Shown: positions 7,778-12,162 of the stretch, one piece after another
Numbering within the stretch: the stretch's first letter is position 1
Layout: every line of letters starts with the position of its first letter
NCBI GenBank assembly: GCA_026393775.1
Contig: JAPKZM010000306.1
Location: 1 to 12,162 of the forward strand
DNA length: 12,162 nucleotides
Direction: 5' to 3'
Source: Candidatus Aminicenantota bacterium
GTDB taxonomy: Bacteria > Acidobacteriota > Aminicenantia > UBA2199
Position numbers and translations under genes: made by a program
Notes under the pieces: generated by a model
What the model saw: the letters and a program-made list of their open reading frames with translations, nothing else
What the model was told of the DNA's origin: nothing
Databases searched by the model: none

Positions 7778-8260
7778 TTATTTTTTAATGGACTCCCGTT
7801 TCATCTGGAAGATCTTGCGCAGGTGACCCATCTCTTCGTGAATGACCCTCTCCACTGCCGCAGTATCCCCCTTGGCCAGCATTTCCTTCAACTCGGAAAA
7901 GAAGACGATCGAGTCCTTCTCGAAGCTCATGGCCAGGTCGAGGATTTCATCCAGGGTGGAGATCCGCGTGAGTTTCTTATTGATCGCCTCCTTGTCGCCC
8001 AACTGGTGTGCCTTGATGAATTCTTTCATGTAGGCCTGGTATTCCGGATCGAGGCTTTCCCTCTTTATCCCGCCGCTCTTTTCCACAAGTTTTTTAAAGA
8101 ACTCCTCATGCTTGAATTCCTCGTCGGCCAGGTACTGGAATAGCTCGGTGGCGCGAGGCTCCGCGAACTTCTTCATCGCCTCCACGTAGAATTCATATCC
8201 CCTCTCTTCAATATAAACCGCGAATCCCAGGATTTCCTTCACCGCGAGCAAGTATGACAT
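7778..8260 (-). CDS. Rubrerythrin-like ferritin-family diiron protein
   Basis: This is a four-helix-bundle diiron protein; relatives reduce peroxide in anaerobes or handle iron. From ATG 8260 it has 160 aa. Two ligand repeats are visible: E19 (YIEERGYEFY) with E48xxH51 (DEEFKHEEFF), and E114 (MSFEKDSIVFF) with E143xxH146 (HEEMGHLRKI). There is no C-terminal rubredoxin cysteine pair, so it is an erythrin/ferritin-like domain alone, and any electron donor must be separate. The frame extends upstream to a TTG at 8296, but the SD AGGTGA lies just before ATG 8260 and the extra residues would cross an operator-like site, so I use 8260. It has its own promoter and palindrome upstream and is likely the first gene before the nitroreductase. 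Confidence 0.88.
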   Translation of the reverse strand: MSYLLAVKEILGFAVYIEERGYEFYVEAMKKFAEPRATELFQYLADEEFKHEEFFKKLVEKSGGIKRESLDPEYQAYMKEFIKAHQLGDKEAINKKLTRISTLDEILDLAMSFEKDSIVFFSELKEMLAKGDTAAVERVIHEEMGHLRKIFQMKRESIKK

Positions 8261-8294
8261 TTTTTCACCTCTATCTCGTTTAGAGCTGACACCC

Positions 8295-8320
8295 AAACCG
8301 AATTTAAACCAATCCGGTTT
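8295..8320 (-). promoter_or_regulatory. Operator-like palindrome in the leader of the rubrerythrin-like gene
   Basis: AAACCG (8295-8300) and CGGTTT (8315-8320) form a perfect inverted repeat with 14 bases between arms, and an inner AAACC (8306-8310)/GGTTT (8316-8320) pair shares the right arm. Arm centres are about 20 bases, two helical turns, apart. The site starts about at the predicted transcription start, where repressors commonly bind. The regulator is unknown; no Fur, PerR or Rex consensus is recognised. Confidence 0.5.
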
Positions 8321-8328
8321 AAAATCAT

Positions 8329-8357
8329 ACTATAAATCAATTCCTTTTTTATTTCAA
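8329..8357 (-). promoter_or_regulatory. sigma70-type promoter of the rubrerythrin-like gene
   Basis: On the minus strand, -35 TTGAAA (8357-8352) and -10 TATAGT (8334-8329) are 17 bases apart. The predicted start is near 8322, giving a leader of about 60 bases that includes the palindrome and an SD. Confidence 0.6.
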
Positions 8358-8382
8358 TGACAGGTGCGGCCTTTCCGTCTAT

Positions 8383-9174
8383 TCAGGAAAGCAGGATCAT
8401 GAATTTCTGGTTCAACTGGGCCTTTAGTTCCCTGAAAGCCTGGCGCCGGTTCATGGCGATTTCCAGGTTGCCGTGGCTGCCGATCAGCAGGAAAGGCAAG
8501 CCGCTGGTTGAGGCGTAATTCTGCCGGTATTCGCTGATTTCCTGGTCATTGATGCGCAGTTTGAAGTGCTGGCAGCCGCAAGCCAGCAATTTTTCAAAGA
8601 GCCATTTCCCCGACACGTTACTGATGAGATTCCCGAACTTATCCACGTGGATGATCCGCCCCTCGATCTGGTTGGGCGACACCAGCTGTGGGTGATAGTC
8701 GGTGTTGACGACGAATTCGTCCGTCGGACTGCCGATATCGGCCGCAGCGGTCCCTTTCGACAGATAGGCGGCCACCGGGGCCATGCGGTCGCGCGCCTCA
8801 AAGGTGGAGGAACCGGAAATCAGGAAATAGCGCTCTTGATCGATCTCGCGGACAAGCATATCTTTACCCAGATCGAAGATCGGGGTCAGGATCCCGTTAT
8901 CAGGCGCGACAAAGCTGAAGCCGGCGGCCGTGACCAGCAGAAGCTTGCGCTTGGTGCCCACCCCGGGATCGACCACCACCAGGAAAATGGTGCCGGCCGG
9001 GAAAAAACGAAAGGTCTTTTCTAACACATAGGATCCGCCCTGGATGAAATAGGAAGGCACGCCGTGGCAGATGTCGATGATGTCGGCCTGGGGATTGATC
9101 TTCTTGATCACCCCTTTCAGGGTACCCACGAAATAATCGTTTTCACCGAAATCGGTTATCATGCCAATGGTCAT
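8383..9174 (-). CDS. SAM hydrolase (DUF62 / SAM hydroxide adenosyltransferase family) with His-to-Glu change
   Basis: Proteins of this family (related to SAM-dependent chlorinase and fluorinase) split S-adenosylmethionine into adenosine and methionine using water. The 263 aa show ITDFGENDYFVGTLKG (6-21), VVVDPGVGTKRK (66-77), FVAPDNGIL (88-96), STFEARDRMAPVAAYL (123-138), then the C-terminal beta-barrel with HVDKFGNLISN and a GNLEIA block. In the characterised archaeal DUF62 enzyme the water-activating triad is Asp68, Arg75, His127, from memory. D69 and R76 match, but the His of the TFHGRD motif is E126 here. Activity may thus be altered, or this is a known Glu subclade. The start has a strong SD (AAAGGAGGG). 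It lies 101 bases downstream of the ACT-like gene, and co-transcription is possible. Confidence 0.9.
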   Translation of the reverse strand: MTIGMITDFGENDYFVGTLKGVIKKINPQADIIDICHGVPSYFIQGGSYVLEKTFRFFPAGTIFLVVVDPGVGTKRKLLLVTAAGFSFVAPDNGILTPIFDLGKDMLVREIDQERYFLISGSSTFEARDRMAPVAAYLSKGTAAADIGSPTDEFVVNTDYHPQLVSPNQIEGRIIHVDKFGNLISNVSGKWLFEKLLACGCQHFKLRINDQEISEYRQNYASTSGLPFLLIGSHGNLEIAMNRRQAFRELKAQLNQKFMILLS

Positions 9175-9275
9175 TCTTTCCCTCCTTTAGTCGGAATCAC
9201 ATTACCTCGGACCCGTTTACCCATCCGCCGTTCGTTCCCAGGCGAAAACCGGCGGGTCACTCTTCCATCTCACCT

Positions 9276-9935
9276 TCAACCCGGCAGCAGCAATGACCGG
9301 AGAATGGAGAAAGCCTGGTCGATCCTGGAGTCGTCGAGTAGAATGATGAATTCGGTGTAGGTGGAAACGACCTCCACCACGTTGATGTTTTCCCAAGAGA
9401 GCAGTTTGAGGATTAGATAGTAGATGCCGGTCGCGGACACGGTTTCGGGGGTCAAACGCAGGATGACCGCCGATAGCCGGTCGTAACGCGACAACAGTTC
9501 TTCGCCGGCGAAGATCTTTTCCACCCTTTTATCCAGGTCGGAACTGACGATGGCCGTCACCTCGATCACGCCGCTGGTGAAGGTGACGAATTTGCCGTGC
9601 TGGCCGCCGATTTCCTGCAGCAACTTGATCTGCTTTGACAGGATGGCGTCGGAGAAACGAAATGTGAACTCGCTCAGGTGCGACCTTAGGGTGATATCGC
9701 TGACGTACTTGGCCATTGCCTTCGGCCGCGGTTGTCTCTTTTGCAACCCGTCGGCCAGCCTTTTCAAGGCCATGATGATGGCGCCATTGCTGGCGTTCTT
9801 GATCAGCTTGGATTCGATCTTCGGGCGCATGATGCGCGCCAGCGCCGAGAGGTTGATCATACCCGCGGCCAGTCCTTCCTCCAGGAAAGGCGTCTGCAAA
9901 ACGAATTTTTTAACTGCGTCGCTGATGGAAACCAT
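9276..9935 (-). CDS. HTH-like plus ACT-like regulatory domain protein, function unknown
   Basis: I do not know a characterised homologue. From ATG 9935 it has 219 aa. Residues about 1-65 (ISDAVKKFVLQTPFLEEGLAAGMINLSALARIMRP... NGAIIMALKRLADGL) are helical and read like a small winged-helix or repressor-type domain. The C-terminal 80 residues (LSAVILRLTPETVSATGIYYLILKLLSWENINVVEVVSTYTEFIILLDD, written in part) have the beta-alpha-beta-beta-alpha-beta pattern of an ACT domain, of the kind seen in the aspartate-kinase regulatory region. A second, degenerate ACT-like unit may lie at about 115-145 (GVIEVTAIVSSDLDKRVEKIF). I recall similar proteins in archaea and some bacteria, often misnamed aspartate kinase; no kinase domain is present. 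The frame stays open upstream to 10076, but that part overlaps the tlpA promoter and start, so it is not used. Confidence 0.75.
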   Translation of the reverse strand: MVSISDAVKKFVLQTPFLEEGLAAGMINLSALARIMRPKIESKLIKNASNGAIIMALKRLADGLQKRQPRPKAMAKYVSDITLRSHLSEFTFRFSDAILSKQIKLLQEIGGQHGKFVTFTSGVIEVTAIVSSDLDKRVEKIFAGEELLSRYDRLSAVILRLTPETVSATGIYYLILKLLSWENINVVEVVSTYTEFIILLDDSRIDQAFSILRSLLLPG

Positions 9936-9941
9936 GTGGAA

Positions 9942-9970
9942 TATATAACAAAAACCATTATTTTTATCAA
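9942..9970 (-). promoter_or_regulatory. Promoter of the ACT-like gene, predicting a leaderless mRNA
   Basis: On the minus strand, -35 TTGATA (9970-9965) and -10 TATATA (9947-9942) have a 17-base spacer. The ATG at 9935 is 6 bases after the -10 box, and there is no SD between them. Confidence 0.55.
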
Positions 9971-10009
9971 GAACGGGCGCCGGCGGGTTTTCTGAGATCC
10001 GCATTTTTG

Positions 10010-10018
10010 TGGTAAAAT
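10010..10018 (+). promoter_or_regulatory. Extended -10 promoter of the tlpA-like gene
   Basis: TGG-TAAAAT is an extended -10 element (TG at 10010-10011, hexamer 10013-10018). The -35 is poor (TTTCTG, 9989-9994). The ATG at 10025 is 6 bases after the hexamer; the GAGGG between them is too close to the ATG to act as an SD, so the mRNA is probably leaderless. Confidence 0.5.
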
Positions 10019-10024
10019 GAGGGT

Positions 10025-10507
10025 ATGAAGACGAAAAAAACATCCATCTTGATAGCCGCACTCTTTCTGACGACATCTGTTTTCTGCCTGGCGCAAGCGG
10101 GCGAAGAACCGCCCGATTTCAGCGCCAAAGATGTTTCCGGCCGCAGCGTGAAATTATCCGAGCTCAAAGGCAAAGTCGTGCTGCTCGATTTCTGGGCTAC
10201 CTGGTGCCCGCCCTGCCGGGTGGAAATTCCCAACCTACTCGGCATTTTCCGCAATTTTAAAGACAAGGATTTTGTCATGATCAGCATCAGCCTCGACCGC
10301 GACCTGCAGGCTGCCCGCCTGTTCGTCAAGGACAAGAAGATGGATTGGCTGCAGATCATCGACCTGGAAACCGGCCAAGCCATAGCGGCTCTCTACCAGG
10401 TGGAATACATCCCTTCGACCTTTATCATCAACCGCAGGGGAAAGATCGAGGCCAGCCATTTGCTGGGCGGCGAACTCAAGAACAAAATCGCGGCCCTGTT
10501 GAAATAA
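10025..10507 (+). CDS. Exported TlpA/ResA-like thioredoxin-fold protein
   Basis: This is a periplasmic thiol-disulfide oxidoreductase of the TlpA/ResA/AhpC-TSA type, which typically keeps cysteines reduced during cytochrome c or metalloprotein maturation. A signal peptide is evident: KTKK, hydrophobic core 8-21, probable cleavage after AQA at residue 25. The mature domain has PDFSAKDVSGRSVKLSELKGK (30-50), the active site WCPPC (C61, C64) and the cis-Pro loop YIPSTF (P130), and ends at a normal length of 160 aa. C21 in SVFC does not make a good lipobox, so it is probably soluble. No cytochrome c or Dsb genes lie nearby, so the client is unknown. The gene converges on a membrane-protein gene with 7 bases between the stops. 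Confidence 0.92.
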   Translation: MKTKKTSILIAALFLTTSVFCLAQAGEEPPDFSAKDVSGRSVKLSELKGKVVLLDFWATWCPPCRVEIPNLLGIFRNFKDKDFVMISISLDRDLQAARLFVKDKKMDWLQIIDLETGQAIAALYQVEYIPSTFIINRRGKIEASHLLGGELKNKIAALLK

Positions 10508-10534
10508 GCCGTATCTATTTGAGCTTTATTTCAA
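10499..10534. terminator. Inverted repeat spanning convergent stop codons
   Basis: TTGAAATAA (10499-10507) and TTATTTCAA (10526-10534) are perfect 9-base complements, extendable by a GC/GC pair if one T is bulged. They cover the end of both the tlpA-like gene and the opposing gene. The stem is AT-rich with no long T tract, so it is a tentative bidirectional terminator. Confidence 0.35.
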
Positions 10535-11156
10535 TATCCTGGCCGGCAATTTTGCGACTGATATAAAAAGTTTTCACCCAGGTCAAACCTGAATTATGCG
10601 ACTTGGCAAAGACCTCGCAGAAGGAATTCCGCCAGCTCTCCTTGTATTTTTCAAAAGCGGCCGCGGACGAGGCCCGATAACCGAATCCGGCCTTTAACGT
10701 AATCCTGGCGCTTTCCTGGCCCGGAGGCAAAGGCCGGCGCAACGTCATCTGGTAGCCCTCGCCGATGTATTTGCCGTTGTCCATAAAGCGGAACACGGCC
10801 AATAAAAAAACATAACTTAAATCCTCTTTCCCGATGTTGCGAACGCGAAACGAGACTTCGGGGACCAGGATGATGCCCTGGAAATCTTCATCACTGACCT
10901 GCTCATTGACCACCCACTGGCTTGAAATTTCAAAGAACTCCAGCGCCGCCTTCAATTGCTTCGGGTCCATGGTGGTATCCACGACGGTTTTCTTGTAGAT
11001 GAAGGCGAACAGCAGCACGAATAAAAATACGACTACTCCCAGCCAGAACTTGGAGTTATGCCAGAAGCTCTGATAATATTCCTGAAGAATTTCCCCGTTT
11101 CCCTGGGCCGCGGACGTCAACGGAACCGGATCGGTCTTTTTTTGTTCCTCATTCAT
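10515..11156 (-). CDS. Single-pass membrane protein of unknown function
   Basis: I do not recognise this gene. The 213 aa protein has a hydrophilic N-terminus of about 35 residues, one transmembrane helix at about 37-54 (FWLGVVVFLFVLLFAFIY) and a soluble C-terminal domain of about 155 residues. The soluble part alternates short strands (IILVPEVSFRVRNIGKEDLSYVFLLAVFRFMDNGKYIGEGY, written in part) and has a PLPPGQESARITLKAGFGYR turn-strand segment. This pattern suggests an immunoglobulin-like beta-sandwich, like those in FxLYD- or DUF2393-type anchored proteins, but that is a guess. Lysines flank the helix on both sides, so topology is unclear. An AAGAGG SD lies 7 bases before the ATG. It is transcribed divergently from the NusG-like gene. 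Confidence 0.75.
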   Translation of the reverse strand: MNEEQKKTDPVPLTSAAQGNGEILQEYYQSFWHNSKFWLGVVVFLFVLLFAFIYKKTVVDTTMDPKQLKAALEFFEISSQWVVNEQVSDEDFQGIILVPEVSFRVRNIGKEDLSYVFLLAVFRFMDNGKYIGEGYQMTLRRPLPPGQESARITLKAGFGYRASSAAAFEKYKESWRNSFCEVFAKSHNSGLTWVKTFYISRKIAGQDIEIKLK

Positions 11157-11174
11157 TGTGATGCCTCTTTTTTT

Positions 11175-11183
11175 ATTATACCA
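11175..11183 (-). promoter_or_regulatory. Extended -10 promoter of the membrane-protein gene
   Basis: On the minus strand TGG-TATAAT (11183-11175) is an extended consensus -10. No good -35 is present. The predicted start near 11168 leaves a leader of about 12 bases. Its upstream part overlaps the divergent promoter of the NusG-like gene. Confidence 0.55.
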
Positions 11184-11191
11184 TACCTGAA

Positions 11192-11220
11192 TTGACTTTG
11201 GAGCCGATATGGTCTAAAAT
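11192..11220 (+). promoter_or_regulatory. Strong promoter of the NusG-like gene, predicting a leaderless mRNA
   Basis: -35 TTGACT (11192-11197) and -10 TAAAAT (11215-11220) are 17 bases apart, near consensus. The ATG at 11227 comes 6 bases after the -10 box with no SD, so the predicted transcription start is at the start codon. Confidence 0.65.
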
Positions 11221-11226
11221 TCATCA

Positions 11227-11745
11227 ATGAAAGACAACGACGCCCGCGATTGGTGCGTCATCCACAGCAAACCCAAGCAAGAATTTTGCGCCGAAAAAAA
11301 TTTGAAATCGCTGGAAATCGACGTTTACCTCCCGGTCTATCTGAAAAAAATAAAAAAGAACAAGATCAAGATCGACCGCATTACCCCTCTTTTCAGCGGC
11401 TACCTGTTCGCCCGCTTCAACATTTACGATTTGTACCAGAAAGTGAAATACACCAAGGGGGTAAAAAATATCCTGGGCTACAACGAGTATCTCTGGACCA
11501 TCGGCAATGACAAAATACAGGATATCAAGAACCGCGAAGACAACGGCATCGTCCTGCTGCGCAAGCGCGAAGAACTTTTCCGCAAGGGCGACAGGATAGT
11601 CATCGATGAAGGCGACTTCGAGGGCTGGGAGGGAATCTTCCAGGAAGAACTTCCCGACCGGGAACGGGCCATCATCATGCTGACCAACGTCAAATTTTCC
11701 AGCAAACTGATTCTGCCGAAAAAATACCTGGTCATCGACCGCTGA
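11227..11745 (+). CDS. NusG paralogue (RfaH/UpxY/LoaP-like transcription antiterminator)
   Basis: Specialised NusG paralogues bind RNA polymerase and let it read through long operons, commonly for capsule, O-antigen or secondary metabolite genes. The 172 aa have an N-terminal NGN domain at about 8-100 (DWCVIHSKPKQE, then LFSGYLFARF at 56-65, equivalent to the PLFPGYVFV of NusG). A linker and a C-terminal KOW domain follow at about 117-170 (FRKGDRIVIDEGDFEGWEGIF). The Lys-rich segment 40-50 (KKIKKNKIKID) is typical of paralogues. It is not in the secE-nusG-rplK context of housekeeping nusG. It stands first in a new transcription unit ahead of an APS kinase gene, 28 bases on, and so probably controls the operon that continues past the window. 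Confidence 0.88.
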   Translation: MKDNDARDWCVIHSKPKQEFCAEKNLKSLEIDVYLPVYLKKIKKNKIKIDRITPLFSGYLFARFNIYDLYQKVKYTKGVKNILGYNEYLWTIGNDKIQDIKNREDNGIVLLRKREELFRKGDRIVIDEGDFEGWEGIFQEELPDRERAIIMLTNVKFSSKLILPKKYLVIDR

Positions 11746-11773
11746 AGGCAAATTCATGATGGAGGAGCAACAA

Positions 11774-12162
11774 ATGAAAGGTGTGACGGTTTGGTTCACA
11801 GGGCTGCCATGTTCGGGAAAGACGACCCTGGCATTAAAGCTGAATGCCGAGCTTAAAAAAAGAGGCATCCATCCCGAGGAATTGGACGGCGACATCACCC
11901 GCAAATACCTGAGCAAGGGGTTGGGGTTTTCCAAGGAGGACCGCGATGAAAATATCCGCCGGGTGGGTTTTGTTTGCTCCTTGCTGACCCGCCAGGGCGC
12001 CGTAACCACCGCCGCCTTTGTCTCCCCCTACCGTAGCATCCGCGCCGAAATCCGCTCCATGATCGGCGCTTTCATCGAAGTATACGTCAAGTGCTCCCTG
12101 GAAAAATGCATCGAGCGCGACGTCAAGGGAATGTATAAGAAAGCCATCGCCGGAGAGATCAG
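11774..12162 (+). CDS. cysC: Adenylylsulfate (APS) kinase (3' partial)
   Basis: APS kinase phosphorylates adenosine 5'-phosphosulfate to PAPS, the donor for sulfate reduction and sulfotransferases. The visible 129 codons contain the P-loop GLPCSGKTT, ELDGDITRKYL, the APS-binding GFSKEDRDENIRRVGFV, the AFVSPYRSIRAEIR segment and the lid IEVYVKCSLEKCIERDVKGMYKKA. The gene runs off the end of the window. ATGs at 11756 and 11759 are in frame, but the SD GGAGGAG (11761-11767) lies 6 bases before ATG 11774, which decides the start. It appears as a stand-alone kinase here, although a fused downstream domain cannot be excluded. Following a NusG paralogue, it may supply PAPS for sulfated surface glycans (inference). 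Confidence 0.93.
   Translation, partial: MKGVTVWFTGLPCSGKTTLALKLNAELKKRGIHPEELDGDITRKYLSKGLGFSKEDRDENIRRVGFVCSLLTRQGAVTTAAFVSPYRSIRAEIRSMIGAFIEVYVKCSLEKCIERDVKGMYKKAIAGEI

Noticed and set aside
7767..7788. TTAAAAAA/TTTTTTAA inverted repeat at the end of the rubrerythrin-like gene
   Set aside because: The stem has only A-T pairs and is probably too weak for a terminator; the next gene is likely co-transcribed.
8261..8296. TTG-initiated extension of the rubrerythrin-like protein
   Set aside because: The SD AGGTGA positions ribosomes at ATG 8260, and the extra residues lie over the operator-like site.
9936..10076. N-terminal extension of the ACT-like protein
   Set aside because: It would overlap the tlpA-like start and the gene's own promoter; homology-like sequence begins at ATG 9935.

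Overview
The window is about 12 kb of moderately GC-rich, densely coding bacterial chromosome. MacAB-type export genes and an exported TlpA-type thioredoxin point to a Gram-negative cell envelope. The compact MoaA, the rubrerythrin-like protein and the HTH/ACT-like protein look like genes from uncultured anaerobic lineages. Something near Acidobacteriota/Aminicenantota is my guess, but this is low-confidence inference. No mobile element, CRISPR array, rRNA or tRNA was seen, and no gene-free gap exceeds 300 bases.

Layout, left to right. (1) 1-3137 (+): a MacA-like adaptor (5' end outside the window), the MacB-type ATPase and the MacB/FtsX permease form one tripartite efflux operon. (2) 3140-6627 (+): a molybdenum-cofactor (Moco) operon with its own sigma70-type promoter and a leader that resembles the Moco riboswitch. 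The leader's 5' edge can pair with the Shine-Dalgarno (SD). A short leader ORF follows, then moeA, moaA, moaC, a MOSC gene and mogA, all overlapping or abutting. moaD, moaE and mobA are not in the window. (3) 6654-7163 (+): a solitary RNase HI. (4) 7182-9935 (-): a nitroreductase, a rubrerythrin-like diiron protein with a clear promoter and operator-like palindrome, a SAM hydrolase (DUF62) and a protein with an HTH-like N-terminus and an ACT-like C-terminus. (5) 10025-11156: tlpA-like (+) converging on a single-pass membrane protein (-), with a hairpin across both stop codons. (6) 11227-12162 (+): a NusG paralogue followed by APS kinase (3' end outside the window), probably the start of a surface-polysaccharide or sulfur-activation locus.

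The efflux genes act in the envelope. The Moco genes run from GTP to inserted molybdate (cPMP synthesis by MoaA/MoaC, adenylylation by MogA, Mo insertion by MoeA), with likely feedback through the leader RNA. A recurring regulatory feature is that four monocistronic or first genes (rnhA, the ACT-like gene, tlpA, the nusG-like gene) have a good -10 box only 6-9 bases before the ATG and no usable SD, which predicts leaderless mRNAs. Internal operon genes instead carry good SDs.
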